DNA of 64,000 nucleotides from Pararge aegeria (lineage: Eukaryota; Arthropoda; Insecta; Lepidoptera; Nymphalidae), in assembly GCF_905163445.1 (NCBI RefSeq), contig NC_053190.1, forward strand, positions 9,240,501 to 9,304,500, read 5' to 3'. The notes beneath the pieces were generated by a model. That model was not told the origin of the DNA and ran no database searches. It worked only from the letters and a program-made list of their open reading frames with translations. A program made the translations under genes and the position numbers. Below are positions 31,101 to 45,249 of this stretch, piece by piece. Position 1 is the first letter of the stretch; each line of letters starts with the position of its first letter.

Positions 31101-34100
31101 TTAATTGCTCTTTGTTTGCCTCAATAACAAATTTAATTTTAAAAACCAATTGTAAGTAATTGTACCACAGTATAAATGTAATTGAAATAAGTGGACAAAA
31201 CAGTGTTGGCGTGAAGCCAATTATCAATATGCTAACAACTTGCGTCGCTATCTGAAATTAAAAACTGGTTAAATATTTCCGAAATAAAGATCTAATGTTA
31301 TGGTATAACCCTTTCACAAAACAAAGTACGAATATGTTTTCTAAAAAAAGGAATGTTATACTACTTACTAATAAAAGTATTTCTTTCGTTAGAGTTCAAC
31401 AAACTGTTTATAGTACCTACGTAATGAGTTTATTTTCACAAAATTTATACGATATTTCGGTTTAAAGGTTAAGTATTTATACAATACTCGTACAGAAGAT
31501 TATTTTCGACTAAAACGAAAAAATACTGACCTTTATTATTTTTATGTTAATCTTAAAACATGCAGAGAATGAGTGCTCCTCATTGAAATGCATCATCAAT
31601 CAAATCAAATGCATGCATTCTTCCTTAAAAAATTGCAGGGAGTCGAATAACATACATGCAACATACGGAATACTATATTTGAATAGAACGTTCAACAATA
31701 TTATACATCATACGCATAGATCATAGGCTGTAGGAAAAGTTCAATGATGCAAGATTTTCATAATCACAAATATGAGATTGTTATTATTGTAGATTGTAGA
31801 TAATTGATATTTATTTCAGTGCTGTTGCTTTGCCCTTAACAATCCGCAGAGGTCAAATGGCGATAACTATAGAAAATTTACTCTGAAGAAAATTACCATG
31901 GTACTCTGAATAAATAAAATGCAATGGAATATTAATGAGCAAAAAGTCAACTAAAATAGTCAGTTGGCAGTCTCTAAAGCAATATCTAACCCTCAAATAT
32001 CTAACAGAATGGGATAAACTCGGTAGCACTTTTTTCGTTTGGTTCAAACAAGTTGTCTTTTTCGTTTTAAGAGATTGCTATTGTGTGTTCTACTGAAGCC
32101 ATCATTTCATCACTGCCTTTGAGCATACACAGAAAGGGAGATGCAGAGCTTGGACTATTAGTTACTCCAATGGACAGGCTCTAACTAATGCATATTATCA
32201 CTTATTAGTGATAGTAACCGGGAACGACGGCTGAACGGGTGCTCCAAGGCACGCGGATTAAACAACGTAATTTTTCTAAACCACAAGCCCGGTTTCGAGG
32301 CCTAGTATATAGACTGTTAAGCATGTGTCCTCCTATATTTATTTCTGACTCATGTGCATATGACAAAATGAGACTTTTTTATGTCTTCATCGCGCCACCT
32401 TACGTAAAATGCTAATGTCAGGATTCACCTTCTAGATTTACGTAGAAAGAAGAAATCATCATCATCATTGTTAACCCATTTTTGGCTCACTACATGGTAC
32501 GGATCTCCGGTCAGAAAGAGAAGGATTTAGGCCGTTGTCCACCATGCTGGCCGAGTTCGGTTTGGTAGATTTTACAAGCGTTTGAGAACATTCTGGAGAA
32601 CTTATTTCTTTACCGTCAAAGCAAGCTATATTTTAGTGCTCAAAACGCACGTAACTATGTAAAGGTAAAGGAGTGTGTCCACGTGCATCGCACTCAGTCA
32701 TTCCGTAAGAGAAACCCACTATCTTCTTCTGGCCAAACTTAATTGAATTTAATTCACAGGTATACGGTATGAATATGGTATTTTCACCCAAAAAATTGAA
32801 AATGGAGAACAGCAAGAAGAGCCTGATGATTGGCTGAGATATGGTAATCCTTGGGAAAAGGCGCGGCCTGAGTTTATGCTGCCCGTTAACTTTTATGGAC
32901 GCGTTGTAGACACACCTCAAGGCAAAAAATGGATCGATACACAGGTGAATAGCTTAGTAATATTAATATCGATAATAGGAAATTTAAATTTAAGAAAATA
33001 TAGATTTGCCAGTAACTAAGAAACGCTAAAATATAGTATTTATCTAATGATATAATCATTTGTTATGAAAACCGTATTTTTATTCATGTTCAAAATGATA
33101 TTGGTATTTATTTTTAATAAAGAAAACAGCAAAAACTAGCGATTCGCCATTACAAATGAAACACCGTATTCAAAATTATGACGTGACGTCTATATAAACA
33201 GTACTTCTTACCATTTGAACTTCGAAAATCTCTGCGTATATCAAGTATTTTGTTATTTCAAACTATCAATTGCTAAGTTTTTTGTCATCAATACCGAAAT
33301 CGATCATCTTTAACTACTATAACTAAACAAGCATTTCCTAAAGCTCTAATGCTCCTATTATGACACGAGTACTGTCATGACACCCGGCGAGCGTTTTCGC
33401 GTTTAGTATAATTTGTTATTTATATCAACAAAACTTTAATTTCTGCAATAGTATTGTTTGGATATAGAAGCTACTTCCAAAGATCATGGGGAAGTTTTTC
33501 GAATTTAGTCATCATGCCTATTAAGCATCTTCTTCCACCTTAACAGCTTGAGAAAAACGACTTTGATATGTGTGGTATGTATGTGTCTATGTAGGTAATA
33601 TTAATGAAATATTAGTAATATTTACTTATATACAGGTCGTGTTTGCTATGCCTTACGACAACCCCATTCCTGGCTACAACAACAATGTGGTTAACACGTT
33701 GAGGCTTTGGTCTGCAAAGAGTCCTATTGATTTCAACCTACGGTTCTGTAAGTGTCTCAAATTTCTGACATTGCCTTTCAAATCTGAATTTTTTGTCCTT
33801 ATAGCGAAACTTATTTGTTTTAGTCAACTCTGGTGATTACATCCAGGCAGTTCTTGATCGCAATGTAGCTGAAAATATTTCTAGAGTTCTCTATCCCAAC
33901 GACAACTTCTTTGAAGGAAAGGAATTAAGATTAAGGCAGGAGTACTTTATGTGCGCGGCCACTCTTCAAGACATTATTCGGAGATACAAAGCATCTAAAT
34001 TCGGAAGTCGGGAAGCAGTCAGGACAACATTCGACAGCCTTCCTGATAAAGTTGCAATTCAGTTGAACGATACTCACCCAGCTCTTGCGATTCCTGAGCT

Positions 34101-37100
34101 TCTGCGAATTTTGTTGGATATTGAAAAGTTGCCATATGAGAAGGCATGGGACCTAGTCGTCAAGTGTTGCGCCTACACTAACCACACCGTTTTACCTGAA
34201 GCTCTAGAGAGATGGCCTTGCTCTATGTTAGAGAATTGTCTCCCCAGGCACATGCAGCTGATCTACCATATTAACTTCCTACATCTCCAAGAAGTTCAGA
34301 AACGCTGGCCTGGTGACGCTGATCGTATGCGACGCATGTCCCTTATCGAGGAAGAGGGCGAAAAACGTGTTAATATGGCAAACCTCTGCGTTGTCGGTTC
34401 GCACGCAGTAAATGGCGTTGCGGCTATTCATTCCGAAATTCTAAAAGCAACCGTTTTCCGCGATTTCTTTGAAATGTGGCCAGATAAATTCCAGAATAAA
34501 ACAAACGGTATCACGCCACGCCGTTGGCTTCTTCTGTGTAACCCTGCCTTGTCCGATTTGATCTGCGACAAGATTGGCGACGAATGGACCGTTCATTTGG
34601 AGATGTTGCAGAAATTGAAACGATGGGCTAAGGACCCAGCTTTCCAGCGCTCTGTTATGAAAGTGAAACAAGAAAATAAGTTGAGACTCGCCGGACTAAT
34701 AGAAAGAGACACAGGAGTAAGGATTAATCCCGCTTCCATGTTTGATGTTCAAGTGAAGCGTATTCACGAATACAAGCGACAGATTTTGAACATTCTGCAC
34801 GTAATTACCTTGTACAATCGTATCAAGCGTGATCCGAGCGCAGTTATTACTCCTCGAACTGTAATGATTGGAGGAAAAGCTGCTCCTGGCTACTTCATTG
34901 CTAAACAAATCATTGCACTGGCATGCGCCGTTGGTAATACTGTAAGTATTTCACATTTATAATATCACCAGATTAATGTTTGTCAAAGGCTACATCTGCA
35001 AAACTATGGGCCTTATAAGAAAGCTCAGGTTAAACGTGTCGCGAAGCTGAAGGGACAATGGGCGCATAGATGACCTCGCACCAGTGAAAGCAGCGTTGAT
35101 AAAGCCCTGAAGAGGTTTACAGATGGCATCTAACAAGTTGCAGGGACCCCTACAAAAGACCTTATTGACATGACGATGATGATCACTTCTGCAAATAATC
35201 ATCATCATTATCATTATGTCCACTTAACGGACAAAGGTCTTTTCTAGGTAGTTCAAAATACCTCGGTCTTCTGCCGCTTGGGCCCTGCAACTTGCTTGAT
35301 GTCATCTATTAACGTCTTCGGGGCTTTATCAACGTTGCTTTCACTGGCCCGAGGTCATCTATGCGCCCATTGCCCCTTCAGCTTCGCGAAACGTTTAGCT
35401 TTGTCGGTAACTTTGGTTCTTCCACGGATCTCCTGATTTCATCTGCCCTGACCAATGCGCTAGCTAAGTGAACATGTTGGCAACCACGTTCGGCGCCTGA
35501 GTCATAACTGGCAACAAGCACTGTTCGAAGGCTTGAAAAGAAAGAATGCTGTTAAGGTTTTTACTTCTACATAACTTTTTTTTGTAGGTCAACAATGACC
35601 CAGACGTTGGAGATAAGCTAAAGCTTATATACTTAGAGAACTACCGGGTTACTCTTGCGGAGCGTATCATGCCAGCCGCTGATCTCAGTGAGCAAATTTC
35701 GACCGCTGGGACAGAAGCGTCTGGTACGGGCAACATGAAATTCATGCTTAACGGTGCGCTTACAATCGGCACCATGGATGGAGCTAATGTCGAAATGGCC
35801 GAAGAAGCGGGTGAACACAACATGTTCATCTTCGGGATGAGAGTTGACGATGTGGAAGCTTTGAAACAACGCGGGTAAGTTTAGGTTAGAATAGGTTGCT
35901 GGGTGCATTTTTCATTTGGTGGAGTGTAGATGTGCATAAATATCCACATATTCCTTTCGTGTTACCCCCGTTTTAGTGATAACGCACCCGAAAGAAATAT
36001 CACGGAATCCTGAAATGCAATTTACCTTTTCTAGACCTAGACATAATATGTGTAATTGAAAATTTAATATTTACGAGTAGTGCTAATCACTATCATATTA
36101 GCCCCAGTATCAATCACATGTCATATTTAGAAATCGCTTCAAATCAAGAAAAAACTTTAAGCTGTCATATGTATAGATGTTTTGAAAGTCAGACCAGTGT
36201 TATTATAAGACTGGAATACACGTAACACCTTGTTATATATTCAGGTACAACGCGTACGAGTACTACGAACGAAACCCGGAACTCCGTCAATGCGTGGAAC
36301 AGATCCGCAGTGGATTCTTCTCCCCGGGCGAGCCGGGCCGCTTTTCGCACGTAGCCGACGTTCTTCTACACCACGACCGGTTCATGCATCTCGCCGACTT
36401 CGATGCCTACATCGAGGCGCAGGAGAAAGTCTCTCAAGTGTATCAGGTTAGTTTTAAAGAATACCACACGCTAGTTTCTGCTTTATTTAGTATCAAATGA
36501 TTTAGGAACACATAGCTCGAAGAACCGATGGACGTTGGGGTCTTAAGGTGCTGGAATGGCGACCCCGCACCGATAAACGCAGCGAAGGTCGGCCCCAACG
36601 AGGTGGACAGGTGACATCAAGCGAGTTGCTGGGAACCGCTGGAGGCAAGCGGTCCAGGACCGTGTATTGTGGAACTCCATACAAAAGACCTATGTCCAGC
36701 AGTGGACGTCGATTGGTTGACATGATGATGATGATGATGATGATTTCGGAACTCTATATCAAACCGCTCTTTAGCCGGTTTCTTGGGCATGTACACAAGG
36801 TTAAAAAACTTGGAAAGAACCATCCGATCAACTTGCTTCCACGCTTTACGCGTTTAATCTTCAAAGAGCAAGATCGAATATGAACGGTCATCGACCCAGT
36901 TATCCATCACACAAGAAAAATAATCAATTATTTAACTTTATCTACTCTAAATTAAACTTAAAGGAAGGTTCAAATCTCTCAACCCCAATCCTATGAGCTA
37001 AGGGTGCTTCCCAACAGTGGGCCATTATTAAACCGAGGATGAGGAAGACTGCAAAAAGTGAGTATGTGTAGACCCTGTACTTATTCTATTTTATCTGAAC

Positions 37101-37251
37101 ACAGGATCAAGCGAAATGGGCTGAGATGGTTATTGAGAATATCGCGTCCTCCGGGAAGTTTTCCTCGGATCGCACCATCGCCGAGTACGCTCGTCAGATC
37201 TGGGGCGTCGAACCCTCCTGGGAGAAGCTTCCAGCACCGCACGATACATAA
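28193..37251 (+). CDS. GlyP: Glycogen phosphorylase
   Basis: Eight exons, 28193-28432, 30368-30599, 32760-32944, 33636-33747, 33824-34941, 35588-35874, 36245-36446 and 37105-37251, join in frame to 840 aa, the normal full length. The enzyme removes glucose-1-phosphate from glycogen using phosphate and pyridoxal phosphate, in the cytosol. Visible marks: the phosphorylation site KRKQISVRG with Ser14, YLSLEYYMGRSL, the glycine loop [67 protein letters not shown], and EASGTGNMKF with Lys680 carrying the cofactor. Ser14 implies control by phosphorylase kinase; in insects this supports trehalose supply and chitin synthesis. Every splice site is GT-AG and every phase agrees. Introns carry SINE and LINE debris, but the coding exons look intact. 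Confidence 0.98.
28433..30367 (+). other. Glycogen phosphorylase intron 1
   Basis: 1.9 kb, GTATTT to TTGTAG, strongly AT-rich. About 29630-29830 is a decayed dispersed repeat (tctgtaaccttctcatgcct, aaccactgcacaaatttc). Otherwise nothing was identified. Confidence 0.5.
30600..32759 (+). other. Glycogen phosphorylase intron 2
   Basis: 2.2 kb. About 32455-32690 is a reverse family B SINE (catcatcattgttaaccca, ccatgctggccgagttcggt) that ends about 70 bases before exon 3. The remaining AT-rich sequence shows no recognisable content. Confidence 0.55.
32945..33635 (+). other. Glycogen phosphorylase intron 3
   Basis: 691 bases, GTGAAT to TACAG, AT-rich, with no recognised repeat or RNA. Confidence 0.5.
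34942..35587 (+). repeat. Glycogen phosphorylase intron 5 with RTE-like fold-back pair
   Basis: About 34987-35180 is an RTE-like 3' fragment in forward orientation, ending in gatgatgatc. About 35197-35445 is a second in reverse orientation, beginning atcatcatcattatcatt. They meet tail to tail with about 15 bases between them and share segments such as cgcgaagctgaagggacaat against its near-complement attgccccttcagcttcgcg. The transcript could fold into a long imperfect hairpin inside this intron. Confidence 0.65.
35875..36244 (+). other. Glycogen phosphorylase intron 6
   Basis: 370 bases, GTAAGT to ATTCAG, AT-rich, with no recognised repeat. Confidence 0.5.
36447..37104 (+). repeat. Glycogen phosphorylase intron 7 with RTE-like 3' end
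   Basis: About 36505-36745 is the best-preserved RTE-like tail in the window. It reads RRTDGRWGLKVLEWRPRTDK and then, after a frameshift, RPMSSSGRRLVD, followed by (ATG)n at 36722-36744. The tail is the ATG microsatellite typical of RTE insertions. About 36990-37060 may be a SINE scrap (gggtgcttcccaacagtggg). Confidence 0.65.
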
Positions 37252-40199
37252 ACAACCAACTCTCAACGGGTTGTTCACGATTTCATATTTTATTGTCAAC
37301 TTAAAAATGGTATGCGAACTTATGTTTATATCATGTAAACCGTTAATGATTTTTTTATTAGCAAATTACTTCAAATTTGAAACTGATCAACATGACATTA
37401 CGTCCGTGAATTTACGTAAATATTTCTATCTTACTTCTTATACATAAACAGATTTTTTAAACACATGCTCGAAGTAGATCATAGTATGTAGAAATAATTT
37501 TTTCATGATTGATTACTTGAATAGAAAACTGATCAAAATCTATATTGAAGATTTATTTCATTTCAACGTTTGTTACCTCTTTAAGACAAGCTTTTACGAT
37601 TATTTATCTAAATTTCCATATTTGTCTAATATTTTAAAAAGACATAAAATATGTTAATGGTGGCCGAACACTTGAGATGTCGCGTTGTTGCATTCGTACC
37701 AATCTAACTTGTTCTATGATGATTTTTAGTAGCTGAATGAATTTTAAGCGACAAAACGTCGCACACGGTTCTATACACACCCTAGGACCGTAAGCAAACC
37801 ATGACTTTTATAGCTGAAACAACTTTTTGTGCAATTGCTATTTTTGTTTTATTCCAATGGTTCTAATTCGATGCTACCAAAATATGTAAACTAAATTGTA
37901 GTGCTGTCTATCCTTGTCATAATGTTCCTTGTAAAAAAAAAATAGCACACTCTTATATTATATCTTTGTTTATTTTACAAATTTTGTACAACAGAATTAC
38001 CACCAAATGATATAGTCAGCCTAATTATTATGTAGGTAAGTAGAGACTTTTAAAAACACCATATATATTTTTTTTGCTTTAATATAAGTTAGCGTAGGTG
38101 TAGTACTAACTAAAATATAATCTAACATTTTCGCGTCCTTTTAATAAATATATTAATAGCTTCAATTTTGTTGGGTGCTTTAAATAATATGCAATACTTT
38201 ACACATTTTTGTTAACAAATATTTATTACAGGGTGTTTTCAATTCATTTTGTGACCTTCAGGTTATGTTTTTTTACTCTACTTATATTTTATTGAATATC
38301 TATCTAGTCTTACTATTTGTATGTATGCTTGTAGATGTTGTTTTCCTTATCCTATCCTTAATTTTTTTTTAATATTTCCTTGGTAATATCCAAATAGTGC
38401 AAATAATATTAGCTATAATTTATACTATCATTTATTGATTTTCATTTTCAAAATAAAAAACACTATAAAAAATGTATAAGAAAAAATATCCACCCTCCGC
38501 TTGCGGGGCTTTTGAATGCCCAAGCAACCGGCGGTCAGGGCTCCAGAGTGAGGAACCTCCTCACAATACGCGCCGTTTCAAGGACTACTGCCTTCTGTAT
38601 CGGACCCTTGATATTAGCGATATTGTTACATTATTGATTGATGTGGTTTATAAATAAATAAGTAAATAGTCATTTATCCCTTTAAATTCATGGGAGGCTT
38701 TAAAATTTTTATGTCAGTGTGTGTAGAAAATTGAGATTATATTTTATTAGAAGTTGTTTAATGTATTAAATTATTATTATATTGGATATCGAGTAATTTG
38801 GTGTTAGAGTATTGTAAGCAATAAGAAATGCAATAAATATTCTTTTAAAATAACTACCAGTATCATATAAATTCAGTTAGCGCCAGATTAGTTTAATTTT
38901 TGTACTTTAAAGTTGATTGCAGACCGCCACAAGATCCGCACGTATAACATTTATAATCTACTGAAACTGTGAATTATTTTCAAAGATTTTTTTGATTGCA
39001 TCCGATGCAGGAAACTCTTCCAAGTCTTACTATAGTCTACGAATTCTACGATAAACTAAAATTGCTATATACACTATACTTTTTGAATTTGAATAAAGTC
39101 CGTTGTAACTATGTTGAGCCAGCTAACAGACAGTATGTTGTTTACTACTTTGTGTATAAATACATTTTTAATAAATCAATTATTTGACTATAACGGTACA
39201 CAATTCATTACAAAAACAAACAACTGCAATGTATTAAATATAAGATAAAAAAATTGAAAATATTTCTCACATACGCACTTTGGCGTCAAAATAGTTAAAT
39301 TGTTGTGATTTGAGCGCAAACTGCCATAAAGAGTACGACTTATTAACTAAAGCATTTAAATCATCTACAGAAAATGTGAATAATGCCAGCAGTCAAAGCA
39401 CTGCGTCGACTCTGACAGGTCTTGTGGTAGTCTACGATAAACTTAATCAGTTAACGATAAAATTATTGTAGCTGAATCCGTCGAGTTTAAGGTTGAGCCA
39501 GCTGAATGTTGTTTATATTTCAATTAAATTTATAAATAAATTATTTATTTTGTTATAATAATAACTAGAAAAAAAAGTCTATATATAATATCTAATTTTA
39601 ATGTATGTGCCATATAAGATGTTCCTCGCGTATTCGTTTACGTTGCTTTGTAGCATGTAACTTTAACGTAACTCTGAAATCACTGTGACACAGTTAATTC
39701 CTCCATAAAAAGTTGTATTTATAAAATTTACTAAAAAAACAAAAAAAAAAATTAGATTGAACTATATAGTATATAAGTACCCTTTGCGATTGTTATTAAT
39801 TTCATCAAAGTTTCAGCGTAAACGAATAGGTACCTTACAAGATTAAGAAAATTTGATATTGTTTTCTTTCTACGAACAACCTACTGCCGCAATCTTGTAT
39901 TAACTTTATAATATGCTATGTATTATCTCATATATTTTATACACAATTTAATTAATGTTATTTATATATTTCTGCTATTTTTAAATTTAAATAAAATTTA
40001 TGACTAATAAAAGATCATTTTTATTTATTTTATTCATTATATTATATTATTTAAAATAAAATATTAGAATGTAGTTATAAATTCTGATTTCAATAGATTG
40101 TTTACTTACAATCAGTAATGATTGATACATTCTTAGTGCTTAAGATGTCATTTAAATTGATCAGTATAAAGGAAGTGAGACAATTGCGCCAATGAATAT
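37252..40199. other. Glycogen phosphorylase 3' UTR and AT-rich intergenic DNA
   Basis: The first AATAAA after the stop is near 38143, with others near 38452 and 38831, so the 3' UTR may approach 0.9 kb. A GC-richer patch at about 38485-38610 (cacaatacgcgccgtttcaa) looks like a transposon scrap but was not classified. No further gene seen. Confidence 0.4.
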
Positions 40200-40590
40200 C
40201 AATGTGTTCCCATATCGCCATCTTGAATTTACGCGTAGGGAGCGTATAGCAGTTAAATCTATTTCTCGAAGCCTCACCGGTACGCAGGACTACTCGTCCT
40301 GCGTGCGCAAATCACGCGTCTGCTCCTTTTATTTCGGCCATCTTTCGTCACGAATCGGCTAGGATCGTCCTCTTTTCGATTGTATCATGAGCGAAACAGA
40401 GATATAGCTGTGCTTGTCGCACGTTGGATGTCATCGGCCGTGGTATAGCTATTACAAAGTATATACACCTCTGTCACTACTCACTCGGCGTCTATACTTT
40501 GGGCGGGTCGGTATCGCCGCTCGTCCTTTCGCGTGTGTTGTGGTGAATTGTGTTGTGGGAGCTACGCTGAGCCACCGCTCGCGTTTCTCA
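40200..40590 (+). promoter_or_regulatory. CpG-richer block, possible promoter and non-coding first exon
   Basis: This block is clearly richer in GC and CpG than its surroundings (ggcgggtcggtatcgccgct, gagccaccgctcgcgtttct). It contains a 9-bp-arm hairpin (ACGCAGGAC/GTCCTGCGT, 40282-40304) and ends in CTCAG|GTAATA, a usable splice donor at 40590. It could be the promoter and 5' UTR exon of the gene whose ATG exon is at 49989-50143. That link is inference; an open frame of 66 codons here has no recognisable protein. Confidence 0.35.
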
Positions 40591-43500
40591 GGTAATAGCC
40601 CTTCATTCTCTTAAACCCGATTTCATCGTGCCTTTGTGTTATTATACTCAAGGTTTTTGCGAAAATGCCGGCTGCTCCCCGCGCAACCACGATCGATAAC
40701 GATGTTGTCCAGAGAGTCTCCACAGTTTTACGTTTTATTATATCTAATCTCTGTTATACATAATTGATATGATAAAAAAATGTCAATGCGAAATCTAAAA
40801 ATGATATTGTTGTATTCTCCACTACCGGTCAATGTCAACTTGTAAATGATGTTAATGGAAACGCTTAATTACAAAGCGAATAATAATTTAAGCAGTAGGC
40901 GTCTAATCAATTCGCGCTTAAAAATCCGGGCTGTATTGAAAATAAAGATAATTTTTGCTAGATGCGAACCTTCGCAATCGATCGAAAGAAACTAGCGATT
41001 ATAAAACCATGTGCTCCCGTCGCAGTTTGATAAAAAAATCTTGATTTCCATAATATATGCAAACATTAGACATGTGTGTGCAGCGTATATTTCATTGATT
41101 TAATTTAAAAATAAGCTGTTCATAATCCTTGCTTAAAAAAATTTATCGTTTTCATTAAAAAGTTACAGAGCAATGGACTGACTCTACCTACAGGATTAGC
41201 CGGCTAATCCTGGAGGGAATAGTATATAACGTGAAGATATATACGAGTACATACTTAGGTATATGTTATGTACCTATGTATTCGTTAGAAGAATTTGTTC
41301 GTATAGGTAATCGTAACTTGACGAAGCCATGAGAAAAAGATGACTAAGTAATCGTGAATCATAAATGTCAGAAGTTTATATAAAAATAACTTTTGTTACA
41401 CAAACGTTTAGGGTGTTATTTATATATACGTTAACGGGTGGTTCAGTTAATTAATTGACCACGCCTAAGGACTTCAATGCTAGCCGGCTGCTAGTTGGCT
41501 TATGCTCGTGAGTTTTTGATAGCCGAGAACGGACGCTCCGTAAATAGACGCAATAGACCTAATTCCATAAGTTCAGCAATATTAACCGCAACGGTTCTCA
41601 TGAATTTTACTGCTATATGCTATATTCTAATATATAAAACGATAGCGATGGGTAAGCTACATTTAGCTATTATACTGGACCATAATTCTCTATAGCATTC
41701 AAATCTGACTTGCTCACCAAATGGATTTTGTGACGTGAATTTTAACGCCTCTTAATACGTACAAGGACTAGATATTTACGACTCAAAATGTAGTTAAAGT
41801 TATGTAGAGAGAATTATAAGGTACATTTGTTACGTTGTAAGGAACAAAAAGACACAAATATTACTAGTACGAGGAAGTATCACATGGACTTACGCAAAGT
41901 AATTCCTGCTAGTCGGATGGAAGCATGAGTGTTGTGTTTCATGAGAATGTTATAGGGACTCGGGGCCCTCAATTCGTTGGAAAATTGATAGTTTAGACAG
42001 TAGTGTGAACTGGGTTTTCAACTAGAGTAGGCTTTGAGCAGGTTTGTTAATGATGTTATTTGATAACCTATATTTCGAAGAGATAAGGCGGGTAAGGAGA
42101 TGGTGTAGACTTACAGTGGAAGAATCCTTCTGCAATACATGTTTTGAAAATAACTTTAATGCTTTAGAGCATGCCACTACTGGATTAAGATTTTCTGGAC
42201 GCTTAATACCGAACCTAACATCCCAATGAGTTGAGATGATTTGTCTTTATGTTAGACTTCTTCATCGGCTCACCAAAGTTGTGTTAATAAAACAAATTCG
42301 AGCTAAGAACAGTTACTCAAGTATCTTTCTTAGACTCGAACTTAACTCTGTCTTTGCTCGATGTCCGTTTATTAATAACAGATATTAAATTGAACGTACG
42401 ACGAACGTATTAGCAAGGTTGGCTATCCGGTTGCTGCACCATAGAAGTCGTGCATTTAGTTACGGAATATTAAGAATTTTGTTGAGAAGTAAATCCATTT
42501 AGTATACTGGTTTTGTTTAGCTGATATGCATTGAATATGCATAATAAGTTCGTCTACTCGTCTGCATTGAATAAGCCTGTTTCGTTCCACAAGAGCAGGT
42601 GTATGACGCCCGAAAAAGAAAGGTGGTCCGGACGGATTTTTTGTATTCCTAAACAGTTCAGGTAGTAAAATGTTCTATTATATTTTGGTAATCTTTGTTT
42701 AAGTTGCCAGGTGGTGTTAAGAGATCTTAGTAATCAAGTTAGGCACTTGAAAGAATTTGCTAAATTAGCTTTTTGACATGACACGTTTTCCCACACACAC
42801 ACACACACACACGCACCCACTCATATAGACACACACATACACACACATTTTGAAAATACCTGACATTTTTATGCAAATCTGTATCTTGAAAACGAGCGAC
42901 CGGCCACTGAATCATTAAACACGAAATCTCGATAACTAGAACTAGACATAGATAAGTGGCTTAAATTTAACAAGAAGATAGTTAATTTACTTAATTATGA
43001 GAGTTCACACAAGGGTAAAATGGGAGTTTGAAGGGTGCAAGACACTCCTTTTTTTTGAAGTTCGCGATACGAAAAGTGGCATTAAGGATAATCATTACAA
43101 AAATCACATTATAAAATCTTCACGGATTTACTTTCAAGTATTTCCAATAGGGATCATATTAAAAGGCATTTGCTTATTTGTAGCTTGCTTTGTAGAGACG
43201 GGCAATGGCATCACAGGAAATCTAAGTCATACGGGAAATCTAAAATTCTACTCCGACGAAGTCGCAGGCATCCGCTAGTAATATTAAAAATAAACCTACG
43301 AACTCTTATCCGCACTAGTAATTCAACGCGTTTCATCCGGATGTAATTTTATCTAATTAATTCCTACCCACACTCCCAACAAGGAATGCTTTATGCCTAC
43401 CGTCACTTGCTTTATCAAAGCTCCTGCTAGTAGTTTTACATTTCGCACTGATCCAACCGTCCGATACATAGTTTTATGAAACACAAACCAACCTTCTGGT

Positions 43501-45249
43501 TTTTTGGCTCCTTAATGCCGTGGTTAGCATGTTCCACGAGGGATTACCGAGGCTCTAGCGAAACAGTCGCTGTCCACCCTCGTGTCTCGGAGAGCACGTT
43601 AAGTCGGTGCGGTTGTGATGTTTTTCGTTTAAAGTTTGTAAAACCGCATTGCAGCAGCGCGGTAGATTTAAGGTCTAATTCTCTCTATCCTAAAGCAAAC
43701 AGTGTCCAGCAGTGAGACGTTGTAGGCTCAAGATGATGCGTCCTCGGTATGACATGGGTACAATTCGTATAATTGTAACCACAATTTGTGACGTCAAGTA
43801 GTGATATTGCTAAAGCTGTGTTTATCAAATAATTATACAATTCAGCAGATCCTAACGTGCCAGTTTTCAACTAATCCGACCAGAGGTTTTCGAGGGCTAA
43901 AAATCTTTCATCCCCTATTCATCCCTTTTATTTTATTAAGTTTAAGTTATTTTTAAATCTTGAACAATGAACGTATTTTACAATTTTAATTATTGACCGA
44001 AATATCAATTGGTTCCGATTAAAAATTTTAAAATGACAGACTATCTTAGGGAATTGAACCCCTACACCAAATGCAACAAAGATTTTTTAAACCCGAACTG
44101 CTGCTTTTAACCCAGAAGACACCCCCATTCAAACTGCCTCATAAACCGTGGCATAAATAGCGAATGATATTAATTATTGCGTTAATCACATAATAAGTCT
44201 CACAGTCTACATATACACATCATTTCCTTTGTGTGTCCGATTTCAATGTCAGGTAGAGTGATTAAAAATTGAATTGCTTGGTCAAATGTTATAAAATAAT
44301 AACAAACTAGCTTTTCTACCTAAGTTCTGGTACCTGTTCTCTATTATTTTCCTCATAAATGTGAATGAATAAATTCATCGGTTCACACGGATAGCCTAAA
44401 CTAACAAACGATTTACGGTTATTGGTCGGATGATATGTTATGTGTAGTACCTATCATTTCATATTTGTGAGTATTTTCTTCATAGTAAATCTGCATTACT
44501 TATTGTACGAACAAACTGTGATGTAAATAACCATACTTTTTTGCAAAGACAAACAAGCTAAGCCAAGGGATTTGCATGTAACACAGACTTTAGCAGATGA
44601 TCAGATCTTTAAGTTATAGGATACAAGTTAAAAGAATTGTAAAGTATTTTGAGACTTAAATATTTCTCTTGGCTCGCGTCTAGCTAAGATCGATATGTAG
44701 CCTGTAGGTACCAATGTCTTGAACTTCTCAAAGAGCGTAGGTATATATATATATATAATGGTACATAGGATATCGACTCGGCCGTCTGGGATACCGTACA
44801 TTCAGATTCAATATTATTTTAACATAACGATGCCTTATGCCCTTGTAATAAGGTTGAAATTTAGGGTGGCATGTGTTCTCGCGTCGAGCAAAGTGTAACC
44901 ACCCCCACATAGAAGTCTAATTGTGAAAGTCCTCACGACTCCGTGCACCCTCTCTTTCAACGTTCTTTATTGGTGTCAACTTTGTAAAGCTATTTTTTTT
45001 TGCTTCGAGGATATTAAAGTTTGCCAGCGACTTGTTGAGTTATAATTTTTTTTATAATAAGTAGGTTGAACGTAAAATTGTGAAGTTGTTGTTGAAGTCT
45101 GCCGTTAATCCAGATAACAAAAAGGACGAACCTATGGTATTAGGAAGCCTTATTCTAACTATTAATTTAACTTTACCATTGAATAATTTTAAAGTAGAAT
45201 ATACAAAAGGTTTCAATTAAGTACATAGTGGGTTCCTATTCATGGGTAA

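Noticed and set aside
36548..36883. 111-codon frame including a run of Met
   Set aside because: It is the frameshifted end of an RTE-like element reading into its ATG microsatellite tail.
42791..42848. CRISPR-like regular repeat
   Set aside because: It is a plain (CA)n microsatellite with no spacers, and the organism is a eukaryote.
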